Shown here: positions 46,285 through 56,167 of the stretch, one piece after another
Layout: each line of letters opens with the position of its first letter
Numbering within the stretch: the first letter of the stretch is position 1
From: Chitinophagaceae bacterium UBA2791
GTDB taxonomy: Bacteria; Bacteroidota; Bacteroidia; Chitinophagales; Chitinophagaceae
Reading direction: 5' to 3'
DNA: 64,000 nt
NCBI GenBank assembly: GCA_002352105.1
Contig: DEHV01000005.1
Location: 1-64,000 of the forward strand
The notes under the pieces: generated by a model
Database searches by the model: none
What the model was told of the DNA's origin: nothing
What the model saw: the letters and a program-made list of their open reading frames with translations, nothing else
Made by a program: the position numbers and the translations under genes

Positions 46285-46857
46285 TTACGATGCCTGGAAA
46301 AGAAAATAACTGATGATAAGCGGAGATAGATTTTGTTGCTGGCTTAAGGCTACGCGCAGTAATTTAATCCCTTCTGATTTTCGGTTGCGTACGGTTTGCG
46401 GAGCGATGGAAAGGTCTTCAGCGATCTCTTCATTCTTTTTACCTTCAAGTAGGGCCAGCTTAATAGGACCTTTGTATTTCCGCGGCAATTTTTCAATGGC
46501 GGCATAGATGGCTTGCAGGACCTCGGCCCGGATCAGCTGCCTTTCGGCGTTATCGTATTGCTCATCGCTTAAACGAGTGATCTCTGCATGGGATCCCTTA
46601 TGACGCCGGATAGCCCGCAGATGATCGTAACAAGCGTTGCGGGTAACAGTATATAAAAATGACTTCAGCCCTTTTGTTGAATCGAAGCTTCCGGAGAAAT
46701 CCAATAGCTTAATAAAACTTTCCGTAGCCAGGTCCTGCGCTGCATCGGCATTGCCCACCAGGTTTTCGGCAAAAAAACACAGGGGCCGGTAGTAAGCAGC
46801 ATACAGTTCATCAAATGCTTCTGCTTTTCTCTGCCGCAACGCGTCTAAAAAAGCCAT
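46285..46857 (-). CDS. ECF RNA polymerase sigma factor, locus 2
   Basis: Start at 46857 (MAFLDALRQRK) is chosen because GAGGAG stands about 10 nt upstream and the length of 190 residues is usual. The open frame extends to 47052, but that part is unlike any sigma factor. Region 2 is YAAYYRPLCFFAENLVGN with DLATESFIKLLD; region 4 is KNEEIAEDLSIAPQTVRNRK. It would activate the locus 2 susC operon. Its start is divergent from the efflux operon. Confidence 0.85.
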   Translation of the reverse strand: MAFLDALRQRKAEAFDELYAAYYRPLCFFAENLVGNADAAQDLATESFIKLLDFSGSFDSTKGLKSFLYTVTRNACYDHLRAIRRHKGSHAEITRLSDEQYDNAERQLIRAEVLQAIYAAIEKLPRKYKGPIKLALLEGKKNEEIAEDLSIAPQTVRNRKSEGIKLLRVALSQQQNLSPLIISYFLFQAS

Positions 46858-47045
46858 ATCATCGTGGTATCTCCTCACCGGAAACATGCTTTGGAATGAA
46901 AACAATACATATGAAGGTAACAATTTACCGGGCATTAAAGCGGAAGGGCCGAAATATAATGATCCATTGATTATATAGCTCCCATACATAAATTTGCAGG
47001 ATAGGATATGCCTGCTCAACCAAACGATTATCTTATCATCGCTGT

Positions 47046-48467
47046 ATGACAAACTCAGGAGCCAGGGAAATTCAACGTAATTTCTTTTTGCTATGCATGG
47101 CCATTATGTTAACGGCTCCCGCTCTCTATGCGCAGCAAAAGCCATTGCTTCTGTCTGAAGCCATTGCCAATGGCCTCAGCGCTTATCCGAACATCAAGGC
47201 CAAACAATTTTATATTCAGTCGTCCCGGGCCCTGGTAGAAAATGCCCGCAATGAAAGGTTGCCCAATGTGGAGGTATCCCTGCAACAGAGTTTTGGCACC
47301 ATCAATGGGTTATTTGGGCCCTTATCGGGATTTGGCGGCGTCATGGGCGTCGCTTCTTCAGGCCCTCCTCATTCCAGTCAGAACTGGAATGCAGGGTTTG
47401 GCGCTTCCTACATCATGAATACCAACTGGGAATTTTTCACTTTCGGCAGGCGGCATTCCAGGATATCCTTATCCCAGGCGCAGGTAGACAAAGATTCGGC
47501 CGACCTCGCCCGGGAAGCCTTTATGCTGAGCGCGAAAATAGCAGGCGCCTACCTGAACCTGATCATTGTACGGAAAATAGCGGATAATGCCGAAGCCAAT
47601 CTGAAACGAACGCAATATATACAGGAAGTGGTTCAGGCCAGGACCCGCTCGGGGCTAAATGCGGGAGTAGATTCTTCTATTGCCAACGCAGAGGTGGCCA
47701 GCGCAAAGCTTGCCCTTATCGCTTCGCAGGATAATGAGCTGCAGATACGCAATCAATTGGCTCAACTGTTAAATACAGATCCCCTTCTTCCCCTGGAGTT
47801 GGATACCAGCTATCTTGAACATACGCCGCAGCAATTCAATGCCGATACCGATATCTCGGTCAATCCGCAGGCAAAATTCTACGACGCCCGCGTCAGGGAA
47901 AGCGAGCAGCATGCCGATTATCTCAAAAAAAGCATTCTTCCCGGGCTTAATCTTTTTGGCATCTACCAGACGCGAGGCTCGGGATTTGGCTTTGATTATT
48001 CTCCCTACCAGGGGATCTATAGCAAAAGCTACTGGGAAGGCATAAAACCTTCGCGCAGCAATTACCTGGCGGGGATCTCGATCGCCTGGAATATCCTGAG
48101 CATCAAAAAAATAAAAGAGCAGGAGACGGCGCAGCGATTCATCTCCAGCGCATACCGGCAGGAATATGATCTGCTCAGCGCCCAGCTAAGAGCTCAGTTG
48201 GCCCTGGCCGACCAGCGAATTGAATATTCCCTGATCGCGCTAAAGGAGGCTCCTGTTCAATATAAGGCGGCCGCGGACGCCTATAACCAGAAAAGCGTGT
48301 TATATAAAAACGGATTGACGAATATCATAGATGTTCAGCAGGCCTTATACGCTGTGAACAAGGCAGAGACCAATCTTGCAGGGGCTTATATACAGGTATG
48401 GCAGGCATTGTTGCTGAAAGCCGCCGCCTCGGGCGATCTTGATCTTTTCTTAAAACAGATCAGGTAG
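47046..48467 (+). CDS. TolC-family outer-membrane efflux protein
   Basis: The 473-residue protein has a signal peptide ending at LYAQQ. It carries two TolC repeats rich in long helices, with LSEAIANGLSAYPNIKA at the start and KNGLTNIIDVQQALYAVNKA near the end. It forms the outer-membrane channel of the RND pump that follows. An internal ATG at 47097 would also leave a signal peptide. It is the first gene of the efflux operon and begins 188 nt from the divergent sigma gene. Confidence 0.85.
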   Translation: MTNSGAREIQRNFFLLCMAIMLTAPALYAQQKPLLLSEAIANGLSAYPNIKAKQFYIQSSRALVENARNERLPNVEVSLQQSFGTINGLFGPLSGFGGVMGVASSGPPHSSQNWNAGFGASYIMNTNWEFFTFGRRHSRISLSQAQVDKDSADLAREAFMLSAKIAGAYLNLIIVRKIADNAEANLKRTQYIQEVVQARTRSGLNAGVDSSIANAEVASAKLALIASQDNELQIRNQLAQLLNTDPLLPLELDTSYLEHTPQQFNADTDISVNPQAKFYDARVRESEQHADYLKKSILPGLNLFGIYQTRGSGFGFDYSPYQGIYSKSYWEGIKPSRSNYLAGISIAWNILSIKKIKEQETAQRFISSAYRQEYDLLSAQLRAQLALADQRIEYSLIALKEAPVQYKAAADAYNQKSVLYKNGLTNIIDVQQALYAVNKAETNLAGAYIQVWQALLLKAAASGDLDLFLKQIR

Positions 48468-48574
48468 GATGATAAATATGCTCATGCAGGAAAAATGCGA
48501 AGCATTCGCTGAGGCTAATAAAATTTAGCGCGCGAAGCAGAAGCCAAAGATAGTATACACCGAATACGAAGACG

Positions 48575-51500
48575 ATGAATCTAATAAGAGCGGCATTAAG
48601 AAAACCTATAACCATCATCGTTATGGCGGTGGGATTGTTATTCTTCGGCATCAAAGCGGCCCGCACCATCAAGATAGACATCTTCCCCCAACTGGACCTG
48701 CCGGTTATCTATCTTTCCCATCCTTATGGAGGTTTTACGCCCGACCAGATGGAAGCGTATTTCGGAAAGAACTACGTGAACCTGATGCTCTATGTTTCCG
48801 GGATAAAAATGATCGAGACCAAAAATATCCAGGGACTCACGCTGCTCAAGTTCACTTTTCATGAAGGCACGGATATGGCCCAGGCGGCGGCCGAGGTAAA
48901 CGGCTTCAGCACGCGGGCGCAGGCCAATTTCCCGCCGGGATCCGTTCCGCCGTTTATCATTCGTTTCGACGCGTCCACGCTGCCCGTCGGGCAACTGGTC
49001 CTGAGCAGCCCGATCAGAACCAATAACGAATTGCAGGATTTTGCCAACATCTATATCCGCTCAGGATTCACTTCCATTCCCGGCATCGTTTCGCCCGCCC
49101 CATTCGGCGGCAGCGCGCGCACGATCGTGATCAAAGCAAACCCCGAGCTGCTGCGTTCGCACAATATGTCGCCCGATCAGCTGGTCGCGGCGCTAAGGAT
49201 CAATAACCAGGCTACCCCGGCGGGAACCGTGCGCATCGGCGATAAAAATTATTTCACGCCCGCCAATACCAGCTTTAAGACCGTAAAGGAATTTGAAAAT
49301 ATTCCCCTCTTCACGGGAAGCGTAGGGAATATTTATTTAAAAGACGTAGCTACGGTGGAAGACGGCGCCGATATTACCACGGGATTCGTGCTGGTGAATG
49401 GAAAAAGATCTGTTTACCTGCCCATCACCAAGATCGCTTCGGCCTCCACCTGGGAAGTGGTTCAAAACCTTAAAAAAGCGCTCCCGCGTTTTCAGGCCGT
49501 ATTGCCCGAGGATGTCCATCTCAGCTATGAGTTCGATCAATCTGCATACGTGATCAATGCCGTTAAAAACCTGATGGCTGAAGGCGTAATCGGCGCGATA
49601 CTTACCGGCCTCATGGTGTTGCTATTCCTTCGCGACCCCAGGGGCGCCCTTATCGTGATCTTAACTATTCCAACCTGTATCATTTCGGCGGTATTGTTTC
49701 TCTCCCTTTTCGACCAGACCATCAACATCATGACGCTTAGCGGTCTCGCTTTGGCTGTCGGCATCCTGGTAGACGAGTCGACGGTAACCATTGAGAACAT
49801 ACGCCAGCACATGGATAGAGGCAAGCCTAAGGCGCTGGCAATCTGGGATGCCTGTAAGGAGATCGCCTTTTCAAAGCTGCTGATCCTTTTTTGTATCCTC
49901 GCCGTATTCGCGCCGGCTTTTTCCATGAAAGGCATTCCCGGCGCGCTTTTCCTGCCGCTGGCGCTAGCCATTTCCTTTGCCATGATCATGTCTTATCTCC
50001 TGTCGCAGACCCTGGTGCCCATTCTTGCCAACTGGCTGATGACCGATCAGCATGCCCAACCTGAAAGCGGCGGCGCCTCAAAAAAATGGTTTCGGAAAAG
50101 CCCGGCGGAAGAGCAACGCGCATTCTCACGGTCTGGAATAATCGCAGATTCAGAACAAAATGACTGGCAGCAAGGGGATTTGCCTGAAAACAGCGCAGCT
50201 CAAAAACAGGCAAAGCCATCTGCTTTTGAAAGGATAAGGAGCCGCTTCCTGCGTTTTATCGACAGGCTGATGCCTTACAAAAAACCGATCGTAGCCATAT
50301 ACCTTATGGGCTCGATCTTCCTCTCGGTCGTAATGATCCGCCAGATCGGCCGCGATGTGTTGCCCAGGTCTGATGAAGGACAGTTCCAGGTAAGGCTCCG
50401 TGACGAAGATGGAACGCGCATAGAAAAAACGGAAAGGAACACCCTCAAAGCGCTGGAAGTACTGAACAACCTTGTGGGAAAGGAAAATGTCGCCATCACC
50501 TCCGCTATGGTGGGCATGCATGCGCCGACCTACTCGACCAATCCCATCTACCTGTTCATGGCGGGCCCTCACGAAGCCGTATTGCAGGCGGCGCTTAAGC
50601 CGGACTATAAAACGGATATGGATGAACTGAAAGATGCTTTCCGGGAAAAAATGCGCGAAGCCCTGCCCACGGTAAAGCTTTCTTTTGAACCTATCGAGCT
50701 TACGGATAAAATGCTGAGCGAAGGGTCGCCCACCTCCATAGAGGTAAAAATTGCGGGGAAAAATAAACCCCTAAATGAAGTCTATGCCAACAAGGTCATC
50801 GACGAACTTAAGCGCATTCCCTATTTAAGAGATGTGCAACTCGGACAGGCTGTCCGCGCGCCGGCCCTCCATATAAATATCGACAGGGTGCGCGCTGCGC
50901 AACTGGGGACCAATGTCAATGAAATCGCCCGTTCCGTGATCACGGCAACCTCGTCTTCCCGTTTTACGGAAAAAAACATCTGGCTCGACCCGCGGATCGG
51001 CCAGGGTTATAATGTCCAGGTGCAGATACCGGAAAACGAGATGACCAGTATCGACAATATCAGGGAGATCCCCGTGCTCCCCAATGCCGCGCGCCCCGTG
51101 CTGGAAGACGTGGCTACGATCACGCCTGGCGCTATCTATGGAGAAAACGACAATATCGGCGCGATGCCCCTGCTATCAGTAACCGCCAACTTATACAAGA
51201 AAGACCTTGGCTCCGCCGCCAGGGACGTAGAGAAAGCTATCGCGAACATCGGCGGGCTCCCGCGCGGGCTGACCATAGAAACAAAGGGATTGTCTACCGT
51301 GCTGCGGGATACGATGAGCAGCCTGGAAGACGGCCTGCTTATCGCGATCATTGTGATCTTCCTGATGCTCGCCGCCAATTTTCAATCGTTCAGAGTTTCA
51401 CTGGCGGCGCTGTGCGCGGCGCCCGCCGTGATAGCCGGCTCCTTAGCCTTGCTCATGCTCACCGGCTGCACGCTGAACCTTCAATCCTATATGGGAATGA

Positions 51501-51913
51501 TCATGTCTGTTGGCGTTTCGATATCGAACTGCGTACTGCTGATCACCAATGCCGAGGAACTGCGCCGGAAAAACGGCGACGCCATCCGGTCGGCAAAGGA
51601 AGCGGCCGCCCTGCGCATGAGGCCGATCCTCATGACCAGCATAGCGATGGTAGCCGGCATGATCCCCATGGCCACAGGCATCGGCGAAGGAGGCGATCAG
51701 GCTTCTCCGTTAGGAAGAGCGGTGATCGGCGGGCTCATCGCTTCTACGTTCGCCGCATTATTTATTCTTCCGCTGGCATTTGCCTGGATACAACGGAGAT
51801 CGTCTATCGCATCCCTGTCGCTGGATCCGGAAGACAAAAACAGCAAACATTATATTCCGCAACTATACGAAGCTTCCGATGATGAAAACAGGGAAGCCGG
51901 AAACCAAACCTAA
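48575..51913 (+). CDS. RND efflux permease (AcrB/MexB superfamily)
   Basis: The 1112-residue inner-membrane protein has the usual 12 helices in two halves. Helix 4 carries GILVDESTVTIENI, where AcrB has Asp-Asp; here the second proton-relay acid is Glu. The linker between the halves (about residues 490-555) is long and polar. The second half has NFQSFRVSLAALC and SNCVLLITNAEELRRK. The substrate cannot be told from sequence; the cluster looks more like a drug or solvent pump than a metal pump, as no metal-binding Met/His cluster is visible. The adaptor gene starts 31 nt after its stop. Confidence 0.9.
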   Translation: MNLIRAALRKPITIIVMAVGLLFFGIKAARTIKIDIFPQLDLPVIYLSHPYGGFTPDQMEAYFGKNYVNLMLYVSGIKMIETKNIQGLTLLKFTFHEGTDMAQAAAEVNGFSTRAQANFPPGSVPPFIIRFDASTLPVGQLVLSSPIRTNNELQDFANIYIRSGFTSIPGIVSPAPFGGSARTIVIKANPELLRSHNMSPDQLVAALRINNQATPAGTVRIGDKNYFTPANTSFKTVKEFENIPLFTGSVGNIYLKDVATVEDGADITTGFVLVNGKRSVYLPITKIASASTWEVVQNLKKALPRFQAVLPEDVHLSYEFDQSAYVINAVKNLMAEGVIGAILTGLMVLLFLRDPRGALIVILTIPTCIISAVLFLSLFDQTINIMTLSGLALAVGILVDESTVTIENIRQHMDRGKPKALAIWDACKEIAFSKLLILFCILAVFAPAFSMKGIPGALFLPLALAISFAMIMSYLLSQTLVPILANWLMTDQHAQPESGGASKKWFRKSPAEEQRAFSRSGIIADSEQNDWQQGDLPENSAAQKQAKPSAFERIRSRFLRFIDRLMPYKKPIVAIYLMGSIFLSVVMIRQIGRDVLPRSDEGQFQVRLRDEDGTRIEKTERNTLKALEVLNNLVGKENVAITSAMVGMHAPTYSTNPIYLFMAGPHEAVLQAALKPDYKTDMDELKDAFREKMREALPTVKLSFEPIELTDKMLSEGSPTSIEVKIAGKNKPLNEVYANKVIDELKRIPYLRDVQLGQAVRAPALHINIDRVRAAQLGTNVNEIARSVITATSSSRFTEKNIWLDPRIGQGYNVQVQIPENEMTSIDNIREIPVLPNAARPVLEDVATITPGAIYGENDNIGAMPLLSVTANLYKKDLGSAARDVEKAIANIGGLPRGLTIETKGLSTVLRDTMSSLEDGLLIAIIVIFLMLAANFQSFRVSLAALCAAPAVIAGSLALLMLTGCTLNLQSYMGMIMSVGVSISNCVLLITNAEELRRKNGDAIRSAKEAAALRMRPILMTSIAMVAGMIPMATGIGEGGDQASPLGRAVIGGLIASTFAALFILPLAFAWIQRRSSIASLSLDPEDKNSKHYIPQLYEASDDENREAGNQT

Positions 51914-51944
51914 TAACAACGGGCATACGGGTAAATATCTCAAC

Positions 51945-53051
51945 ATGAAAACAACAACGCTTATCGCTTATATATCATTCGCCATCGGAATAGCGGGCTG
52001 CTCGGCAGGGCCTGAAGAAAAAACCACAGCCGTCAAGTCAGAAGCTGCGTCGCGGGATTCCATAACCGTCACGACCCTGAAAAAGGAGCTGTTGTCTACC
52101 CAGATCCAACTGCCCGGAGAGCTGATCGCTTACCAGCAGGTAGACCTGTACGCCAAAGTGAACAGCTTTGTGAAAAAGCTCTATGTAGACGTCGGCTCGC
52201 AGGTAAAAGAGGGGCAGGTACTGGCTACCATGGAAGCGCCGGAGATCGCTTCACAGCTTTCCGGGGCCGAATCCAGGCTGCAGGCCATGGAAGCCGTTTA
52301 TACGGCCAGCAAGGCCCATTACGAGCGGCTGCTCGAAACCAGCAAGACGCCGGGAACCATTTCTCCTAACGATCTCGATATGGCGCTGGCCAGGCAAAAA
52401 TCCGACTATGCGCAGTGGCAGTCTGCCAAAGCCGCTTACAAGGAGATCAGCGACAACCGCGACTACCTTACGATACGCGCGCCATTCTCAGGGGTCGTCA
52501 GCGCGCGCAACATAAGCCCCGGAGCTTATGCCGGACCTTCCGGAAAGGGTTCGGAACTGCCCTTGTTCACCCTGCAGCAACAGGATCGTCTACGCTTATC
52601 CGTTTCCATTCCTGAAGCCTACGTTAATTATTTATCAGACAAAAGCACGGCGCTTTTTACCGTCAGATCCCTGCCCAATCAACAGTTTGAAGCCACCCTG
52701 AACCGCCGCTCAGGCGCCCTGGACGCCCGGCTTCGCGCGGAACGCGTGGAAATGGATGTGATCAATAAAAACAAAACGCTGCTGCCAGGCATGGTTGCAG
52801 AGATGATCATCCGGTTGCCCGCAAAGGACAGCGTGTTCACCGTTCCAAAGACCGCAGTAGTGAGCTCGCCCGAAAAAGTATTTGTGATAAAGGTTGTAGA
52901 TGGACAGGCGCAATGGACGACGGTGCGCAGGGGACGGGAATCGGACGGCAGATCAGAGATCCATGGATCGCTTTCCGATGGAGATACCCTGGTAGTGTTT
53001 GCCAACGAAGAGATCCGCGATGGCTCCCGGATCGGGCATCTCCGCTGGTGA
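51945..53051 (+). CDS. RND periplasmic adaptor (membrane fusion protein), lipoprotein
   Basis: Start at 51945 (MKTTTLIAYISFAIG) gives a lipoprotein signal (GIAGC) and 368 residues. The frame upstream to 51780 only overlaps the permease in another frame. It has the split biotinyl-lipoyl hairpin (VDLYAKVNSFVKKLYVDVG with KEGQVLATMEAPE), a helical hairpin, and a beta-barrel domain with APFSGVVSARNISPG. It links the permease to the TolC protein. It is the last gene of the operon. Confidence 0.9.
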   Translation: MKTTTLIAYISFAIGIAGCSAGPEEKTTAVKSEAASRDSITVTTLKKELLSTQIQLPGELIAYQQVDLYAKVNSFVKKLYVDVGSQVKEGQVLATMEAPEIASQLSGAESRLQAMEAVYTASKAHYERLLETSKTPGTISPNDLDMALARQKSDYAQWQSAKAAYKEISDNRDYLTIRAPFSGVVSARNISPGAYAGPSGKGSELPLFTLQQQDRLRLSVSIPEAYVNYLSDKSTALFTVRSLPNQQFEATLNRRSGALDARLRAERVEMDVINKNKTLLPGMVAEMIIRLPAKDSVFTVPKTAVVSSPEKVFVIKVVDGQAQWTTVRRGRESDGRSEIHGSLSDGDTLVVFANEEIRDGSRIGHLRW

Positions 53052-53163
53052 ATTGCGACGAACATTAAGCGACAAAAATCCTGCAGGCGTTAAATATTTA
53101 TAGCATGGCAGCGCCATAACAAATGCTAAGCCGTAAAAGCTATGTGGATGAACGCAATCGCCT

Positions 53164-54591
53164 TTATTTCGCCTTGGCGCTCTTGCTGGCATATTTCGTA
53201 TTGCCGTAAGCGCCTAAGTTTCGCCGGCCCCCGTTTGGATTGGGCTCATTCTCAAAACTGTCCGAAGGATCAGCGGCATCTATAGCCGGACTGTCGGCCT
53301 TGTCGCGGGTCCAGGAAAAAGCGGGAGCATTCCATCTTCCGGCGGTAGACCTGAGATGGTAGTCATTTGCAGCAGGATTGGCGAATAAGGGATCCTGTCC
53401 GTGTATATTTCCCTTTCCTTCCCGAAGCGCCGGCAGGGTTGAGGGATCCTGGGAAAAAAGGCAGTAACTGACGGCAAGAGTAGAGTTTTGGGTAGTATCG
53501 AAAACAAAGTCGCGGCCCTGCCCGTTATTCCAAATAATGGAATTCGTTACCGTCACATCTGAAAGCGCTTCCACCCAGAAACCAGCGTTCATGTTATCGA
53601 CGATGGTACAGTTCCTGACGATGGCCGAGGTTCTTGCATTACCGTTATAATCGCCCCCTCCGTCAAACTGTAAGCCCGAGACCCGCTCACCTTCATTGCG
53701 ATTCTTAAAAATAAGATCATACTCAACGATCGCCCGGGTGCCCTCGTCATAAAAAGAGGCAGAAGCGCCACGAGGTTTTTTGGCAAGGTTATCATATATG
53801 ATATTGTAAGCGGAATAAACATCAGTATTTGTTCCCTGGCTGATAAACCCTGATCCATAGGAAGTATTGAATCCTTCTCCTTCCCCGATGATATTGCTTC
53901 TGATGATGTTCCTGAGTATCCTTGCATTACCGGTTACGCATACGCCGCCGCCATGATTATCATAGCCAGTATTGCCCTCTACAAGACAATCCTGGATGGT
54001 TACATTGGTGCTGTCCGATGTGAAAATGCCGGCCCCCCTGCCCGAGCTGTTGCTCCGCAAGATACACTCCGTTACCAGGGAACTCTTTGTTGTAGGCCCG
54101 GTTATAGCGATGCCGCCGCCCCTTGCCTTTCTTTCCGGCGCGCCGCAGTTTACTACTGTGCAGCGAGACACCGTAACGCCGCTGTTGCCAAATATTCCTA
54201 TGCCGGGATTGCCCTTGGTAATCGTAAATCCATCTATCGCGCCGTCGCAATCCCTCATGATAATATTACCTATGATGATCGTATTGTATTTTTGATGATT
54301 CCTCGTTTTAAAGCTCCCATTTTTAAATCCGCCCAGGAGCGTGATATGCTTCGAGGATATCGACACGCTCTCCAGGTATGTTCCCTTTGCTACTTTAATG
54401 GTGTCCGAATCGATTGCCGCCAGCGCAGCCGCCTGGATCGTTGTAAAAGGATGGGTTTTCTCTCCTGTCTCTATCGAACCCTTATAGGATGAGTTTACAT
54501 AGATAACAGCGGATTCGGCGCGCAGGGACAAAATCAAAAGTATAAAAACGCCCAAAAGACAGGCTAAGGATATTTTTTTGCTACAATACAT
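53164..54591 (-). CDS. Secreted right-handed beta-helix protein (DUF1565/pectate lyase-like fold)
   Basis: The 475-residue protein has a signal peptide ending near RAESA. It starts with VIYVNSSYKGSIETGEKTHP and TTIQAAALAA, the DUF1565 opening. Repeated VTVTNSIIWNN and IRNQ/VRNCTIVDN-type rungs of a parallel beta-helix follow, and it ends DAADPSDSF then GGRRNLGAYGNT. Such folds bind or cut polysaccharides, but no catalytic set is recognisable here. It faces the adaptor gene on the other strand with 112 nt between. Confidence 0.75.
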   Translation of the reverse strand: MYCSKKISLACLLGVFILLILSLRAESAVIYVNSSYKGSIETGEKTHPFTTIQAAALAAIDSDTIKVAKGTYLESVSISSKHITLLGGFKNGSFKTRNHQKYNTIIIGNIIMRDCDGAIDGFTITKGNPGIGIFGNSGVTVSRCTVVNCGAPERKARGGGIAITGPTTKSSLVTECILRSNSSGRGAGIFTSDSTNVTIQDCLVEGNTGYDNHGGGVCVTGNARILRNIIRSNIIGEGEGFNTSYGSGFISQGTNTDVYSAYNIIYDNLAKKPRGASASFYDEGTRAIVEYDLIFKNRNEGERVSGLQFDGGGDYNGNARTSAIVRNCTIVDNMNAGFWVEALSDVTVTNSIIWNNGQGRDFVFDTTQNSTLAVSYCLFSQDPSTLPALREGKGNIHGQDPLFANPAANDYHLRSTAGRWNAPAFSWTRDKADSPAIDAADPSDSFENEPNPNGGRRNLGAYGNTKYASKSAKAK

Positions 54592-54685
54592 CTACACAAC
54601 TATTTGAACAATGAATATACTCAATATTTCTAAAGGATTTCGCGCCCGGTTTGCCTGCCAAGGTTTTGCGCGCGCTCATAAACAA

Positions 54686-54720
54686 TTTGGACCAATTGTT
54701 GTTTGTATAAATAGTCCAAA
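54686..54720. promoter_or_regulatory. Inverted repeat in the divergent gap
   Basis: TTTGGAC (54686-54692) and GTCCAAA (54714-54720) are 7-bp arms with 21 nt between, two helical turns. They lie between the divergent beta-helix and PepSY-like genes and may be an operator for one or both. Confidence 0.3.
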
Positions 54721-54780
54721 CGACTCAGGCAAGGGGGAAATGAGGGAAAGCTGTTAATTGTATTCATTAAAAATACGACA

Positions 54781-55221
54781 ATGACGAAAAATTTTTTTTT
54801 AACGATGCTCTTCGGAGCATTGGCTGCCTTGACATCTTTTGCAAGTTGCCAAAAGGATACGATCATTCAGGAATCGGCTTTGCCTGCTGAAATAAAAGCC
54901 TATGTTGCAGAACATTTTCCGGGCAATAAGATCCTTCAGGCTGAAAAGGACAAAGACGGCCCTAAGCAGCATTACGAGCTTATCCTATCGGACGGGATCA
55001 AGCTTGAGTTTAACCATAAAAAAGAGATAATTGAAATTGAAGGGAAATCCAAACTTCCCGACAGCGTAATCCCCGAAAAGATACGCTCCTATGTAAAAGC
55101 AAATTACCCTGACAGCATTATACTGGAGTGGGAAATAGACAGGAAAAGGCAACAAGTCAAGCTTAACAACGGGCTTGATCTTGAATTTAGCAAGTCGGGC
55201 GATTTTTTAAGAATAGATTGA
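54781..55221 (+). CDS. PepSY-like (DUF2874) lipoprotein
   Basis: The 146-residue protein has a lipobox (SFASC, Cys22). Two PepSY-like repeats follow, each with the ALPAEIKAYVAEHFPGNKIL or VIPEKIRSYVKANYPDSIIL type opening and a KLEFNHKKEI or DLEFSKSGDF ending. Proteins of this group are small periplasmic folds of unknown partner. It converges with the stress protein gene, 12 nt away. Confidence 0.8.
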   Translation: MTKNFFLTMLFGALAALTSFASCQKDTIIQESALPAEIKAYVAEHFPGNKILQAEKDKDGPKQHYELILSDGIKLEFNHKKEIIEIEGKSKLPDSVIPEKIRSYVKANYPDSIILEWEIDRKRQQVKLNNGLDLEFSKSGDFLRID

Positions 55222-55233
55222 TCAGCCTGGCTT

Positions 55234-56079
55234 TCAGGCTTCCCGTTCCCTCAACAATAACAAAGGAAGATCGGATTCCCTGATCAATGCCTTGCTCACG
55301 CTCCGGCGGAACAGCCTTTCGAAAAACCCGTACGATTTAGGAATGCTGATGATCAATCCTGCATTATGGTCTTCCGCAAAATCCTCGATCTCGTCGGCGA
55401 TATCATCATCAGTTTCCACATAATGATACTCGGGTGAAAAACCATCCAGCAGCTCGTGCATTTTATATTGCCCGGGTATGGTGCCCGCATCAAAACGTTT
55501 TCCTTCCATATCTACGCTTAGTACCAGTAATTTGGCATTCAACCGCTCCAGCCAGCTTCCGATCTCAGCCACCGGGGTATTGCGGGATAACTTTTTCAGG
55601 TCGCATGCAAATACGATCTTATTGATGGATTTATAGCGCGTCTTCTTCGGCACGATCAGCAGCGGTATTTTGATGTCCGAAGCCAGACTCGTCGCATTGC
55701 TCCCCATCAACACCCGCTCCAGCCCGCTCTTACCGGTGGCCCCGGCCACTACCAGGCCGGCATTCCATTGTTCGGCAAGCTGCTCAACCCCGATGGTCAC
55801 CGGCAGGGTATTGGCCGTCAATTCGATCTGCACGCCGGCATCCTTCCCCAAAACCTGGCTCAATTCCTTTTCCATGGCTTCGAGGAACTGCATGCTTTGC
55901 TCATGCGTGGAGGAGATATAGGCATCGGTTACCGGAACCTCTGTTCCAACCAGCACATTGCCATAGGAGTGGTAAAGTACGATACGACCAACTCCAAGCG
56001 GCCCGGCCAAAGCGGCGGCGAATCTGGCCGCATTCAGAGATGATTCCGAGAAGTCTGTGGTAATGATGATTGTTTGCAT
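55234..56079 (-). CDS. Universal stress protein with two UspA domains, paralog 1
   Basis: Start at 56079 (MQTIIITTDFSESS) matches the paralog; the frame upstream to 56094 uses a TTG only. The 281-residue protein holds two UspA folds. The first has the ATP-binding motif GATGKSGLERVLMGSN (Gly-x2-Gly-x9-Gly-Ser). The second lacks it (IPKSYGFFERLFRRSVSKAL). Such proteins bind ATP or other nucleotides under stress; the mechanism varies. It is a tandem duplicate of the gene at 56168-57013. Confidence 0.85.
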   Translation of the reverse strand: MQTIIITTDFSESSLNAARFAAALAGPLGVGRIVLYHSYGNVLVGTEVPVTDAYISSTHEQSMQFLEAMEKELSQVLGKDAGVQIELTANTLPVTIGVEQLAEQWNAGLVVAGATGKSGLERVLMGSNATSLASDIKIPLLIVPKKTRYKSINKIVFACDLKKLSRNTPVAEIGSWLERLNAKLLVLSVDMEGKRFDAGTIPGQYKMHELLDGFSPEYHYVETDDDIADEIEDFAEDHNAGLIISIPKSYGFFERLFRRSVSKALIRESDLPLLLLREREA

Positions 56080-56167
56080 GGGATTGTTTTTCAATATAAA
56101 AATACAAGTTCCCTCATTACCATATGGGCCGGCGTTATAACTTAATAATACTTTAACTGCGGCGAGT

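Noticed and set aside
46858..47052. Longer N-terminus of the locus 2 sigma factor
   Set aside because: The extra 65 residues have no sigma-factor similarity and a GAGGAG site stands before the ATG at 46857.
53105..53117. ATGGC-agc-GCCAT hairpin between the convergent adaptor and beta-helix genes as a terminator
   Set aside because: The stem is only 5 bp and no T tract follows on either strand.
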